A stretch of 64,000 nt of DNA from Acidobacteriota bacterium (GTDB lineage Bacteria > Acidobacteriota > Blastocatellia > UBA7656). Under the pieces are notes generated by a model, which saw only the letters and a list, made by a program, of their open reading frames with translations, did no database searches and was not told the origin of the DNA. The stretch lies in NCBI GenBank assembly GCA_040754075.1, contig JBFMDH010000020.1:1-64000 (forward strand), read 5' to 3'. Positions 49,561 to 58,625 of this stretch are shown one piece after another. A program made the translations under genes and the position numbers. How positions within the stretch are numbered: position 1 is the stretch's first letter; every line of letters starts with the position of its first letter.

Positions 49561-52500
49561 TCAAACGCTCACCACTTCTTTTCCTGCTTCTTCATGGCTG
49601 CGCGCCGGTTCGCGTTTTAATTTGCGTTCACGCAACCATAAAAAAATCACCGGCGTTACCACCAGCACATGCAGCAATGACGAAATCATGCCGCCAAGCA
49701 CCGGCGTCGCTAAGGGCTTCATCACTTCCGCACCCGAACTCGTACTCCACATAATCGGCAACAGCCCCGCGACCACCGTGCTCACAGTCATTACTTTCGG
49801 TCTGAGCCTCAGCAATGCGCCGTCAATCACTGCTTGTTTGAGCGCCTCATGAGTCAAATACCCAACCTCTGCTCGTTTTCGTTCGACCGCTTCTTCGAGA
49901 TAAATCACCATCACCATGCCGGTTTGCACGGCGGTTCCAAACAGCGCGATAAAACCAACCCACACGGCAACTGAAAAGTTATAGCCCAGCGCGTAAAGCA
50001 GATAGACGCCGCCGGTGAGCGCAAACGGCACGGCAAGCAAAACGTGCGCGGCTTCGATGAACGAACGATAGGTAAAATAGAGCAGCACGAAAATGACGAT
50101 GAGTACAACCGGCAAGACCAATTGCAATCTCGCCTTGGCGCGTTGTTGATTTTCGTATTGACCGCTCCACTCGAAATAATATCCGGCGGGCAATTTGACG
50201 CGCTCATTCAAAACCCGGCGGGCTTCATCAACAAAACTCATGACATCGCGCCCGCGAACGTTTAACAACACGGTGCTGCGCAACAGTCCGTTTTCACTGG
50301 AAATCATCGACGCGCCGGCGACCGCGCGAATGGTCGCAAGTTGGGCAAGCGGTATTTGCGCGCCATTTGGCGCAGGCACAATCAATCGCCCCAAGGCATC
50401 CGGCGTGGCGCGAAATTCCGGCGCATAGCGCACCCGCACGGGAAAGCGTTTGCGCCCTTCAATAGTCACCGTCAGGTTGTTTTCACCGATGCCGGTGTCA
50501 ACCACTTCCTGAATCGCCATCACATCAATGCCGTATCGCGCTGCTGCCTGTCGGTCGATTTTAATGTCGATGTAAGGCGCGCCGGTGAGCGGTTCGGGCG
50601 AAACATTCGCCGCGCCGTGAATATTCTTTAAGACTTTGGCGACTTCGTTCGATAAGCTTTCGAGTTCATTCAAATCGCTGCCGTAAATTTTTACGCCGAG
50701 TTCGGTGCGGATGCCTGTGGTAAGCATTTCGATACGATTGATAATCGGTTGCGTCCAGATGTTTGAAACGCCCGGCATCGAAAGCCGGTCATCCATTTCG
50801 GCTATTAATTTTTCGCGAGTCATCCCGGCGCGCCACTCCTGCATCGGTTTAAGGTGCACAATGGTTTCGTTCATATTGACGGGCGCGGGGTCTGTCGAAG
50901 TTTCTGCGCGACCGGCTTTGCCCGCCACCCATTCGACTTCGGGGATGGATTTCAAAATCTCATCTTGCCGTTGCATGACGCGCAACGCTTCGTTGATGGA
51001 AATCGCCGGGTCGGTGATTGGCATATACATCACATCGCCTTCGTTGAGTTCCGGCATAAACTCCGAACCGATGCGACTGGCAAGATAGAGCGCGCCGCCA
51101 AAAAGGGTTGCCGCGGTGAGAAGGGTGATGAGTTTGTGCGCCAGCGCGAATTTTAAAAACGGACGATAAATACCCTGTAAAACCCGCATCACGAAATTGT
51201 CTTCTTCGGCGTGAACCCGCCCGCCTAAAAGCAAGGTGCAAAGCACCGGCACCAGCGTCACGGCAATAATCGTTGCGCCAATCATCGCAAAGGTTTTGGT
51301 GAAGGCGAGCGGATGAAACAATTTGCCTTCGCGCCCGGTGAGGGCAAACACCGGCACAAAGGCGAGGATGATAATCGTCATTGAAAAAAAGATCGGGCGA
51401 CCGACGAGTTTCGTCGATTCCAACACGGTTTGCCAGACGCGCTTTCTATCGCGCACATCGACGCCGCGTTTTTCGACATAACGAAAAGCGTTTTCGGTGA
51501 CGACGATTCCTGCGTCCACCAATACACCGATGGCAATGGCGATTCCCGAAAGCGACATCAGATTCGAGGTGATGCCCATGTAGTACATGAAAAGAAACGA
51601 AGTCAGCACAGCGAGCGGCAGAGGAATGGTGACGATGAGAATCGAACGGAAGTGAAAAAGAAAGATAATGTGGGCAAGCGTCACCAGCAGCAATTCTTCG
51701 ATGAGCGCGCGTTTTAGCGTGTCTGTAGCGCGTTTGATTAAATCGGTGCGGTCATAAAACGGTTCAATCTTTACGCCCGCCGGCAAACCCGATTTGATGG
51801 ATTCGAGTTTTTGTTTTACGCCTTCGATGACTTCGAGGGTATTGACGCCGTAACGCGCAATGACCACACCGCCAACCGCCTCTTTGCCGTTTTTATCGAG
51901 CGCGCCGACACGAAAGGCATTGCCGATTTTGACGGTTGCCACATTGCGGATGTAAACCGGTGTGCCGTTGGCTGCGCCGATGACGATGTTTTCTATATCG
52001 GCGACCGATTCAATCAACCCGACGCCGCGCACTACAGCCCATTGCCCATTCTGTTCAATGACGTTGCCGCCGACGTTGGCATTGCTGCGTCGTAAAGCAT
52101 CAGCGACCATCGAAAACGCCAGCGAGTAAGCCCGCAAGCGATTGGGGTCAACGTCGATTTGATACTGCTGCACTTCGCCGCCAACCGAAGCGACTTCGGC
52201 AACGCCCGCCACGGAATTGAGTTGATAGCGAATGAACCAGTCCTGCAAAGTTCGCAGGTCGCGGGTGTTGTAACCGTCGCCTTCGATGGTGTACCAGAAG
52301 ATTTGCCCCAGCCCGCTCGCATCAGGTCCAAGCGTCGCCGTCACGCCTTCGGGCAATTGTTTGGTAACCAGATTCAACCGCTCAAGCACACGGGTTCGCG
52401 CCCAATACAAATCAATTGAATCTTCAAAGATGACGTTGATCATCGAAAAGCCGAACGCCGATTGCCCGCGCACCGTGCGCACACCGGGCAAGCCTTGCAG

Positions 52501-52716
52501 GTTGGTGGTGAGCGGATAAGTTACCTGGTCTTCGACCTCCTGGGGACTGCGCCCCATCCAGTCTGTGAAAACGATGACCTGATTGTCGGACAAATCGGGA
52601 ATCGCATCAATCGGCGTGCGCGTCAACGCCCAGTAACCCCAACCGGCGAGCAATAGATACGCCGCAATAATGATGAAGCGATTGTTCAGCGAAAATTCGA
52701 TGAGGCGATTAATCAT
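49561..52716 (-). CDS. Heavy-metal efflux RND transporter (CusA/CzcA family)
   Basis: The 1051-residue inner-membrane pump uses the proton gradient to export metal ions. It shows the family N-terminus ([17 protein letters not shown]), about 12 membrane helices, the proton-relay segment [16 protein letters not shown], and [10 protein letters not shown]. The periplasmic loops contain METMEMTE-free regions, but methionines near MYMPITDP and [15 protein letters not shown] match metal-exporting members. Cu(I)/Ag(I) is most likely because of the fused cupredoxin next door, though Zn/Co/Cd cannot be excluded. ATG 52716 is the start. It is the central gene of the efflux cluster. Confidence 0.93.
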   Translation of the reverse strand: MINRLIEFSLNNRFIIIAAYLLLAGWGYWALTRTPIDAIPDLSDNQVIVFTDWMGRSPQEVEDQVTYPLTTNLQGLPGVRTVRGQSAFGFSMINVIFEDSIDLYWARTRVLERLNLVTKQLPEGVTATLGPDASGLGQIFWYTIEGDGYNTRDLRTLQDWFIRYQLNSVAGVAEVASVGGEVQQYQIDVDPNRLRAYSLAFSMVADALRRSNANVGGNVIEQNGQWAVVRGVGLIESVADIENIVIGAANGTPVYIRNVATVKIGNAFRVGALDKNGKEAVGGVVIARYGVNTLEVIEGVKQKLESIKSGLPAGVKIEPFYDRTDLIKRATDTLKRALIEELLLVTLAHIIFLFHFRSILIVTIPLPLAVLTSFLFMYYMGITSNLMSLSGIAIAIGVLVDAGIVVTENAFRYVEKRGVDVRDRKRVWQTVLESTKLVGRPIFFSMTIIILAFVPVFALTGREGKLFHPLAFTKTFAMIGATIIAVTLVPVLCTLLLGGRVHAEEDNFVMRVLQGIYRPFLKFALAHKLITLLTAATLFGGALYLASRIGSEFMPELNEGDVMYMPITDPAISINEALRVMQRQDEILKSIPEVEWVAGKAGRAETSTDPAPVNMNETIVHLKPMQEWRAGMTREKLIAEMDDRLSMPGVSNIWTQPIINRIEMLTTGIRTELGVKIYGSDLNELESLSNEVAKVLKNIHGAANVSPEPLTGAPYIDIKIDRQAAARYGIDVMAIQEVVDTGIGENNLTVTIEGRKRFPVRVRYAPEFRATPDALGRLIVPAPNGAQIPLAQLATIRAVAGASMISSENGLLRSTVLLNVRGRDVMSFVDEARRVLNERVKLPAGYYFEWSGQYENQQRAKARLQLVLPVVLIVIFVLLYFTYRSFIEAAHVLLAVPFALTGGVYLLYALGYNFSVAVWVGFIALFGTAVQTGMVMVIYLEEAVERKRAEVGYLTHEALKQAVIDGALLRLRPKVMTVSTVVAGLLPIMWSTSSGAEVMKPLATPVLGGMISSLLHVLVVTPVIFLWLRERKLKREPARSHEEAGKEVVSV

Positions 52717-52819
52717 AACGAACCTCTGTTGATGATGAATGGTGTCTGTTGAAACGCTTCACCATTGAGCGATAGCAAAACGCGCAAAGCAAGGATGACG
52801 ACGCTTTCAAATTACTACT

Positions 52820-53236
52820 TTATTTTGCATTGACGGTCATCGTCGCCCGCCCTTTGCCTTGCGGACTTTCATAAATGATGATGGCTTCCCAGGTGCCTGC
52901 AACTTCAATGTTGACCTGGGCGCGATATTCGCCCGGTGTAGCGCTCGTTGTGAGATTCGCTTCATCGTTCATCTCTGCCATCGCGCCCATTGCGGGCATG
53001 TGAAAGTTGAGCGAGGCGGCATTGATTTCCACCAACTTGCCTGCTTCATCCGTAAAGGAGAGCCGCAAATCGTTGTCGCCGGATTTTAGTTCACCCGATG
53101 CGCTTGAGAGCGTCACCGTCAAGTTGTTCGACCTGGTTGATTTGATCACCTTCGTTTCGCCGCGTTTGGCGTTGCCGCAAGCAGCAACCAGAAACGTCAT
53201 CGCCAACAAAATGAGATACACCAATTTCGTTTTCAT
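52820..53236 (-). CDS. FixH/YtkA-like lipoprotein
   Basis: The 138-residue protein has a lipoprotein signal (LVYLILLAMTFLVAACG, lipidated Cys20) and a beta-sandwich domain: DNDLRLSFTDEAGKLV, NFHMPAMGAMAEM, then GEYRAQVNIEVAGTWEA. YtkA-like domains have a Met/His-rich loop (here HMPAMGAM) that may bind copper. It sits upstream of the pump gene and downstream of the Cys-rich protein. ATG 53236 follows AGGAGTAATCC. It is probably anchored in the periplasmic face of a membrane and may act as a metal chaperone for the pump. Confidence 0.88.
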   Translation of the reverse strand: MKTKLVYLILLAMTFLVAACGNAKRGETKVIKSTRSNNLTVTLSSASGELKSGDNDLRLSFTDEAGKLVEINAASLNFHMPAMGAMAEMNDEANLTTSATPGEYRAQVNIEVAGTWEAIIIYESPQGKGRATMTVNAK

Positions 53237-53312
53237 GGATTACTCCTGAAAGCTGGTAAACCAATTGCTGTTCAGCCTGAAATCAGCGGGCTGGTAGTTG
53301 AAATGGATTGGC

Positions 53313-53347
53313 AAGAGACAGGCGCGAACGACTTGCGCCTGTCTCTT
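53313..53347 (-). terminator. Perfect hairpin after the Cys-rich gene
   Basis: AAGAGACAGGCGC (53313-53325) and GCGCCTGTCTCTT (53335-53347) pair perfectly over 13 bp with a 9 nt loop. It lies 29 bp past the Cys-rich stop and 77 bp before the lipoprotein start. As a partial terminator it would let the Cys-rich protein be made in excess over the pump. Confidence 0.7.
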
Positions 53348-53376
53348 TGCTGACAGTTATGATAACGAGTGATGAA

Positions 53377-53847
53377 TTAGTTTTTCTTAGCCGAACAGCA
53401 AGATTGACCATCACCTGCGCCGCATTGCGCGCCGGCTTTACATGATTGTTTGGTTGCGCAGCACGCCGCGCCCTCTTTACAACAAGCCGCGCCTTCCGCG
53501 CAACATTCATTTTTCGCCGAGCAGCAGTCCTTGCTCATCTCGCAAGCGCCGTCCGTGCAGCAGGCATCTTTGGCTGCACAGCAACCGGCTTTTTCCGTGC
53601 TGGCATATCCGACGACGCGATTTTGCGTGCTTTTCTCGCGTTTGCAGGAAGCCGCGCCCATCGTGCAGCAAGCTGCGCCGTCTTTGCAACAGGCTGCGCC
53701 CGGCGTGCAGCAATCGGGTTTGGCTTTACAACAAGCGGCGCTTTTTTCCGCTGCTTTATCAGAGGTTGCCCATACATTTTCCGAGGCATAAACGACGCCG
53801 CCTAATAATAGGGCAAGGGTGATGATGGTTAATTTGATGGTTTTCAT
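53377..53847 (-). CDS. Exported Cys-rich protein with CC repeats (putative metal binder)
   Basis: The 156-residue product has a signal peptide (LTIITLALLLGGVVYA) and then an unusual, low-complexity body with 26 Cys, 22 of which are in 11 adjacent CC pairs (AACCKAKPDCCTPGAACCK-like repeats). Lys, Ala and Gly make up most of the rest. It resembles no named metallothionein I know, but Cys density and location inside a metal efflux cluster point to soft-metal (Cu, Ag, Zn, Cd) binding in the periplasm, or to a structural role through disulfides. ATG 53847 follows AGGAGA. It is followed by a strong hairpin. Because of codon periodicity several long antisense frames exist here; they are spurious. 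Confidence 0.82.
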   Translation of the reverse strand: MKTIKLTIITLALLLGGVVYASENVWATSDKAAEKSAACCKAKPDCCTPGAACCKDGAACCTMGAASCKREKSTQNRVVGYASTEKAGCCAAKDACCTDGACEMSKDCCSAKNECCAEGAACCKEGAACCATKQSCKAGAQCGAGDGQSCCSAKKN

Positions 53848-53937
53848 GAGTTGTGTCTCCTGTTAAATAAACATACTTATCCCGCGCTGATGCCTGAGGC
53901 ATCAGCCAATCAATGGTGATGAATTGCGGTCTGTTGA

Positions 53938-54429
53938 TTAAATCAGGAGCACACAACAGCGCAGGTAAGTGCCACTGCGGTTTTGCGGTTCAAGTAATTT
54001 GGCAGGGTGTGAATCGCTGGTGTAAGTGAAAGTTGTTGCGAGTGAATCGGGCAACGTCGCCGGAACCGCAACCGGGCTTTCCGATTTGGGCATGACGGTA
54101 AAGGCTACGGTCTGTTTTGCAAGCAACTTACAGACATTCAGTTCACCGTTATTGGCAATTTTCAGCGGCGCAGATTCACTTTGCGATGATTGCGTTGATG
54201 GAGATTTTTTTATAGGCTTCCCGCAACAATCTTTTTCGTGGCAAGCGCTTGCGCCGGTTGCCACTGGATTGGTTGCGTGATGCATCGCCATCGGAAGCGA
54301 TTGAAAAACCGGTTTGAGTATTTCGCTTGAACAACAAACGACACAGCCGATGCCATGAAGCCATAAAAAAACCACCATCAGGCTCAGGCAATTTAAGCGG
54401 ATGTGTAATTTTAACCGTTTGAAATTCAC
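53938..54429 (-). CDS. Hypothetical exported protein with Cys/His motif
   Basis: The protein (163 residues) begins with a hydrophobic segment (LNCLSLMVVFLWLHGIGCVVCC) that could be a signal or anchor. It contains SACHEKDCCGKP (His and three Cys), a Ser-rich linker and ends in RCCVLLI. I do not recognise the family. Its place at the front of the efflux cluster suggests metal sensing or binding. The start is GTG 54429, with GAGGAAT upstream at long spacing. It is 90 bp upstream of the Cys-rich gene. Confidence 0.7.
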   Translation of the reverse strand: MNFKRLKLHIRLNCLSLMVVFLWLHGIGCVVCCSSEILKPVFQSLPMAMHHATNPVATGASACHEKDCCGKPIKKSPSTQSSQSESAPLKIANNGELNVCKLLAKQTVAFTVMPKSESPVAVPATLPDSLATTFTYTSDSHPAKLLEPQNRSGTYLRCCVLLI

Positions 54430-54461
54430 GCTCAGATTTTATTCCTCAATCTCTTTGCCGT

Positions 54462-54510
54462 CGAGAAAATTTTTGCGGGATTTTTCCCAAACCGGCGAAT
54501 CATTTTCTCG
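54462..54510. promoter_or_regulatory. Inverted repeat in the divergent promoter of the metal cluster
   Basis: CGAGAAAAT (54462-54470) and ATTTTCTCG (54502-54510) are perfect complements around a GGGATTTTTCCC palindrome. The region lies between the divergent metal cluster and the amidohydrolase gene, 33 bp upstream of the GTG at 54429. It may be an operator for metal response; no regulator gene is adjacent. Confidence 0.4.
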
Positions 54511-54583
54511 AATGAATCAATAAATCAACTTTAATGCCAGAGATTGACTGAATCAAATCGGCTCAGGTCTAATCAGTGAGTCA

Positions 54584-55933
54584 ATGACTGCGAAAATCTA
54601 CAAGTCCGAATGGGTCTTACCCATCACTTCACCGCCAATTCATCAGGGCGCGATTGCCGTCGATGGCGAACAACTGGTTTTTGTCGGCAGGCAAAATGAA
54701 CTCGCATCAAACAGACAATTCCCAAACGTCGAGGTTAAAGATTTCGGACGCGCCGCCATTTTACCCGGACTCATCAACACCCACACGCATCTGGAACTGA
54801 CATTGATGCGCGGCTTTTTGGAAGACCTGCCGTTTCGCGATTGGATTTTGAAACTTACGAAAACCAAATATGAGCGCCTCACTATTGAAGATTTACAGGC
54901 GTCAGCCTTACTTGGCGCGGCAGAAGCGCTTCGCGCCGGCATCACCTGTGTTGCCGATACCGGCGATTCGCGCGCGCCGATGGACGCCATGAGGCAAAGC
55001 GGGCTGCGCGGTATCGCTTACCGTGAAGTCTTCGGTCCCGATGCAGCAATGGCTTTGCAAGCTCTGGCAGACCTCAAAGCCAAAGTCGCGGAGATGCGCG
55101 ACAGCGAAAGCGAGCGCGTGAGCGTAGGCGTGTCGCCGCACGCGCCTTATACGGTCTCTGCGGAACTCTTTCGCCACGTTGTTGAATTTGCCGCGCGCGA
55201 GGTTTTGGATGTCGCGATTCACACCGCCGAATCATCAGCCGAAAGCGATTTACTGATGTCTGGCACCGGTGATTTTGCTGAACGCCTTGCCTTGCGCGGC
55301 ATTGAATGGCAGTCGCCGCGCACCTCGACGATTAAATATTTCGCGGCGCTTGGCGTGCTTGATGTTCAACCGCTGTTGATTCATTGCGTGCAGGTTGATG
55401 ATGAAGATATCGAACTCCTGAGTCGTAGTCGCTCGCGCATTGCCCACTGCCCGAAATCAAATGCCAAACTCGGACACGGCATTGCGCCGCTTGCGAAATT
55501 TTTGAATGCGGGAATTCGCGTCGGGCTTGGCACCGATAGCGTCGCCTCCAATAATCGTTTGGATTTACTGAATGAAGCCAACCTCTGTGCGCTGGTGCAG
55601 CGCGCGGCGGCAAAAAATTTCAATGAGCCAACGGTTGAGCAGATGTTTCGTTTGATGACTATTGATGGCGCGCGCGCCTTGAATCTCGAAAATCAAATCG
55701 GCTCTCTGGAAATCGGCAAGCAGGCAGATGTGATTGCCGTTGATTTATCGGCAACCCACAACGCGCCTTTGCATGACGCGATGGCGGCAATTTTATTCAG
55801 CGCGACCTCTAGCGATGTGCGAATGACGATGGTTGCCGGTCGCGTGTTGTATGCGGATGGTGAGATTCAATCAATAGATGAGAGCCGGGTGGCTTCTCAG
55901 GTTAATCTGGCATTGCCGAAGCTGATTGATTAG
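54584..55933 (+). CDS. Amidohydrolase, possible aminodeoxyfutalosine deaminase
   Basis: This 449-residue metal-dependent amidohydrolase has the THTHLEL metal motif near residue 68, HTAESSAES, HCVQVDDEDIELL and GLGTDSVASNN with the catalytic Asp. The family includes chlorohydrolases, SAH/MTA deaminases and aminodeoxyfutalosine deaminase (MqnX). The gene is directly followed by ubiX and, 3 kb later, ubiA, which argues for menaquinone synthesis by the futalosine route, but MTA/SAH deaminase cannot be excluded from sequence alone. ATG 54584 is the start, with GTGAG weakly placed upstream. It is probably cytosolic. Confidence 0.82.
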   Translation: MTAKIYKSEWVLPITSPPIHQGAIAVDGEQLVFVGRQNELASNRQFPNVEVKDFGRAAILPGLINTHTHLELTLMRGFLEDLPFRDWILKLTKTKYERLTIEDLQASALLGAAEALRAGITCVADTGDSRAPMDAMRQSGLRGIAYREVFGPDAAMALQALADLKAKVAEMRDSESERVSVGVSPHAPYTVSAELFRHVVEFAAREVLDVAIHTAESSAESDLLMSGTGDFAERLALRGIEWQSPRTSTIKYFAALGVLDVQPLLIHCVQVDDEDIELLSRSRSRIAHCPKSNAKLGHGIAPLAKFLNAGIRVGLGTDSVASNNRLDLLNEANLCALVQRAAAKNFNEPTVEQMFRLMTIDGARALNLENQIGSLEIGKQADVIAVDLSATHNAPLHDAMAAILFSATSSDVRMTMVAGRVLYADGEIQSIDESRVASQVNLALPKLID

Positions 55934-55977
55934 TCGTTGTCTTGCTGCATATTTTTTTGCTGGCTACAATACGTGCG

Positions 55978-56589
55978 GTGAAATCGATAACCGTAGGAAT
56001 CAGCGGAGCGAGCGGCGTCATTTACGCCAAGCGCTTGCTTGTGCAACTTGAAGCCAGCAATGAGGTGCGGCGCATCAATCTGGTTATCAGCGGTCCGGCG
56101 CGGCGCGTGATGAGCGATGAACTCGACATCACTGCCACCAGCGACGAAGAATTACTTGCACAGCTAATCGGTCGCCCTTCGACCAAAACGGTTATCTTTC
56201 ACGCGGGTGACATCGGCGCGGCAATCGCTTCGGGGTCATACCCGGTTGATGCGATGGTGATTATTCCCTGTTCGGCTTCGACGCTTGGCGTGCTGGCATC
56301 GGGCGCAGCGCGCAACTTGTTGCATCGCGCCGCCGATGTCTGTTTAAAAGAAGAGCGCAAGCTCATCATTGTTTTGCGCGAAACGCCGCTTTCGATTATT
56401 CATCTTGAAAATATGTTGAGGCTCAAACAGGCGGGCGCGATGATTGTTCCGGCAATGCCTGCGTTTTATCATAAACCGAAAGACCTTAACGCTCTGGTTG
56501 AGCATTTTGTTTATCGCATCCTGGATCACCTGGGCATTTCACATTCATCAGAAACCGTCTGGCACGGCGATGTCACGAAAGTTGAATAA
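55978..56589 (+). CDS. ubiX: Flavin prenyltransferase UbiX
   Basis: UbiX makes prenylated FMN, the cofactor of UbiD-type decarboxylases. The 203-residue product has the Rossmann-like VGISGASGVIYAKRLL start, PCSASTLGVLASGAARNLLHRAADVCLKE and LRETPLSIIHLENMLRL, all characteristic. I prefer GTG 55978 since the family begins here; a TTG at 55942 would add 12 residues. It begins 44 bp after the amidohydrolase stop. It might serve a UbiD-like decarboxylase in menaquinone synthesis that lies elsewhere. Confidence 0.92.
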   Translation: MKSITVGISGASGVIYAKRLLVQLEASNEVRRINLVISGPARRVMSDELDITATSDEELLAQLIGRPSTKTVIFHAGDIGAAIASGSYPVDAMVIIPCSASTLGVLASGAARNLLHRAADVCLKEERKLIIVLRETPLSIIHLENMLRLKQAGAMIVPAMPAFYHKPKDLNALVEHFVYRILDHLGISHSSETVWHGDVTKVE

Positions 56590-56695
56590 GTCATCGCCTG
56601 AGAAAAAACTGTTCTAACCCCTAATCATTACTGGCTCACCTTTCCACTTCATCAGTGGGAAAACTGGCTATCAGTTTGTTCGATAGAGATTTGCT

Positions 56696-57091
56696 ATGAG
56701 CAAGGATTTAATTCCCAAAGACGTAGAACAATTCATTCTCAAAAACATTAAATCCGTCGCGCAGTTGGAAGGGCTTTTAATTTTTTGTCATGAACCGGAT
56801 ATGGATTATAGCGCCGAGTCTTTATCCAAACGGCTCTACATCAGCGAAAGCGAAACCGGGAAAATTCTGGCGGATTTGTACGCCGCCGGTTTCATTTCCA
56901 GACAATCGGGCAAGCCTGCGCTTTATCGCTATCAACCCAATCCGCCGGAACTCCGACAAATGATTGACCGCGTCGCGGAAATCTATGCCAAATATCTGGT
57001 GCCGGTCACCAATCTAATTCATGCAAAACCCAAAACCCGGGTTCAGGAATTTGCCGATGCCTTCAAACTTAGAAAGGAGGAAGAGGAGTAA
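56696..57091 (+). CDS. Helix-turn-helix regulator-like protein
   Basis: The 131-residue protein has a winged-helix-like region: YSAESLSKRLYISESETGKIL, then DLYAAGFISRQSGKPALYRYQ. It resembles MarR/IclR-type DNA-binding units but has no recognisable effector domain, and it ends with a charged helix (RVQEFADAFKLRKEEEE). It precedes two small membrane genes with only 2 and 9 bp gaps, so all three are likely co-expressed. It may regulate them. ATG 56696 lacks a good SD. Confidence 0.75.
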   Translation: MSKDLIPKDVEQFILKNIKSVAQLEGLLIFCHEPDMDYSAESLSKRLYISESETGKILADLYAAGFISRQSGKPALYRYQPNPPELRQMIDRVAEIYAKYLVPVTNLIHAKPKTRVQEFADAFKLRKEEEE

Positions 57092-57093
57092 GT

Positions 57094-57351
57094 ATGGCTG
57101 GAATCATCTATGCGCTTTGCGCCATCACGGCTCTTTTCTGCGCGGTGTTGCTTTTACAGGCTTATCGTCGTAGCGGTTACCGACTGCTCCTCTGGGGCGG
57201 ACTTTGCTTTCTGGGATTAACGTTGAACAACGCCCTGTTAATCGTTGATAAATATGTTTTGCCGTATGTGAATCTGTTTCCGTTACGGTTAATCGCGGCA
57301 CTGGTTGCGATGATGATTTTATTGTACGGATTAATCTGGGATGAGGAATGA
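57094..57351 (+). CDS. DUF5985-like small membrane protein
   Basis: The 85-residue product has three membrane helices (YALCAITALFCAVLLLQAY, LLLWGGLCFLGLTLNNALLIV and LIAALVAMMILLYGLI). This pattern and the RRSG segment match DUF5985, a family of unknown role often found in pairs. ATG 57094 is 2 bp after the HTH stop and is preceded by AGGAGG/GAGGAG. The next gene encodes a paralogue. Confidence 0.75.
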   Translation: MAGIIYALCAITALFCAVLLLQAYRRSGYRLLLWGGLCFLGLTLNNALLIVDKYVLPYVNLFPLRLIAALVAMMILLYGLIWDEE

Positions 57352-57360
57352 GGTGATGCG

Positions 57361-57624
57361 ATGACATTGATGTTACTGGGCGCGATTGCGATGGCGACAT
57401 TGGTTGCCGGGATTTTCTTTCTGAAGTTCTGGAAAAAAACCGGCGACCGCTTCTTTCTTTTCTTTGCCATCTCATTTTGTATCGAAGGCATCAACCGGGC
57501 GGTATTGGGATTAGTGAGCAATCCCAACGAAGACCAACCATTTTTTTACATTGTGCGATTGCTTTCCTTCGTTATCATTTTAATTGCCATCTTCGATAAA
57601 AACCGCAAGAAAGGCGCGGAATGA
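57361..57624 (+). CDS. DUF5985-like small membrane protein, paralogue
   Basis: This 87-residue protein has the same three-helix plan as its neighbour (LLGAIAMATLVAGIFFLKFW, FFLFFAISFCIEGINRAVLGL and VRLLSFVIILIAIF). The KKTGDRFFLF segment corresponds to RRSGYRLLLW in the first paralogue. GAGGTGATGCG precedes the ATG. They may form a heteromeric membrane complex; no function is known. The UbiA gene starts 6 bp later. Confidence 0.75.
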   Translation: MTLMLLGAIAMATLVAGIFFLKFWKKTGDRFFLFFAISFCIEGINRAVLGLVSNPNEDQPFFYIVRLLSFVIILIAIFDKNRKKGAE

Positions 57625-57630
57625 GGTAAG

Positions 57631-58572
57631 ATGTCAATCCGAGAAAGGCAAAGTCGAATTATTAGCGATGCGAGAAAAATAGGAAATATGAGTTTTGTCA
57701 GTCGTTTAAAAATCACCTTAGAGATGATCAAAATTGAGCATACGCTCTTTGCTTTGCCGTTTGCCTTTTTGGGCGCGACACTTGCCGCGCGTGAGTTGCC
57801 CGCGCAACCCGCGAGTTTCTGGGGGTTGAAAATATTGTGGATTACCCTGGCGATGGTTGGCGCGCGGTCGGCGGCAATGACTTTCAATCGCATCGCTGAC
57901 CGCCGAATCGATGCGGCGAACCCGCGCACGGCGACGCGCGCGCTTCCCGCAGGGCTTCTCGATGTAAAATTCGCCTGGGCGTTTACGATGGTCTCATCGG
58001 CGCTTTTTTTAATTGCCGCTTACAACCTCAACCGCCTGACGCTTCTGCTGTCGCCGGTCGCGCTTGGTTCTGTCCTGGCTTATTCCTATTGCAAACGCTT
58101 TTCTGCTTTGTCACATTTTATTTTAGGCTGGTGTTTATCAATCGCGCCGTCGGGCGCGTGGATTGCGATTACCGGGAGTCTCACAATGGTGCCGTTTCTG
58201 CTTTCAATGGCGGTGCTACTGTGGACTGCGGGTTTCGATGTGTTGTACGCCTGCCAGGATTATGAATTCGATAAAGGCGCGGGGCTGCATTCCATCCCCC
58301 AATATTTTGGCATTGCCAGAGCGTTATGGATCGCCCGCGCCATTCACGCCTTGATGTTTGCAGTGTTGATGTTGTTTTTCTATAAAGCGAACCTCGGCTG
58401 GTTGGGTTTGGTCGGCGTCATCGCCACCGGCGCACTGCTTTTGTATCAACACAGCATCGTTAAGGCAACTGACCTTTCGAGAATGAACGCCGCTTTTTTC
58501 ACCACCAATGCCTTTGTGAGCATCATTCTTTTCTTTACGATGGCAACCGACGCGCTTTTACTGCATAAGTAA
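57631..58572 (+). CDS. ubiA: UbiA-family prenyltransferase, likely menaquinone route
   Basis: The 313-residue integral-membrane enzyme transfers a polyprenyl chain to an aromatic acid. It has about nine helices and both Asp motifs: NRIADRRID (motif 1) and [16 protein letters not shown] (motif 2). It starts at ATG 57631 after GAGGTAAG, just 6 bp after the DUF5985 gene. Together with ubiX and the amidohydrolase it is likely the MqnP-type prenyltransferase of futalosine-derived menaquinone; a plain ubiquinone-type 4-hydroxybenzoate transferase is the alternative. Acidobacteriota of this kind normally use menaquinone. Confidence 0.92.
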   Translation: MSIRERQSRIISDARKIGNMSFVSRLKITLEMIKIEHTLFALPFAFLGATLAARELPAQPASFWGLKILWITLAMVGARSAAMTFNRIADRRIDAANPRTATRALPAGLLDVKFAWAFTMVSSALFLIAAYNLNRLTLLLSPVALGSVLAYSYCKRFSALSHFILGWCLSIAPSGAWIAITGSLTMVPFLLSMAVLLWTAGFDVLYACQDYEFDKGAGLHSIPQYFGIARALWIARAIHALMFAVLMLFFYKANLGWLGLVGVIATGALLLYQHSIVKATDLSRMNAAFFTTNAFVSIILFFTMATDALLLHK

Positions 58573-58611
58573 TCTGCATCAACTGACGGTGAACTTCTCG
58601 CCAAACCTCGC

Positions 58612-58617
58612 TATAAT
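58612..58617 (+). promoter_or_regulatory. Consensus -10 element close to a start codon
   Basis: TATAAT at 58612-58617 lies 8 bp upstream of ATG 58626, which has no SD. The transcript would start at about the A of the ATG, giving a leaderless message. No clear -35 is seen at 17 bp. Confidence 0.45.
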
Positions 58618-58625
58618 CCGTTTGC

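Noticed and set aside
53442-53822. Several long antisense open frames opposite the Cys-rich gene
   Set aside because: They result from the repeated codon pattern of the CC-rich gene. The minus-strand frame has an SD, a signal peptide and a metal-cluster context; the antisense frames have none.
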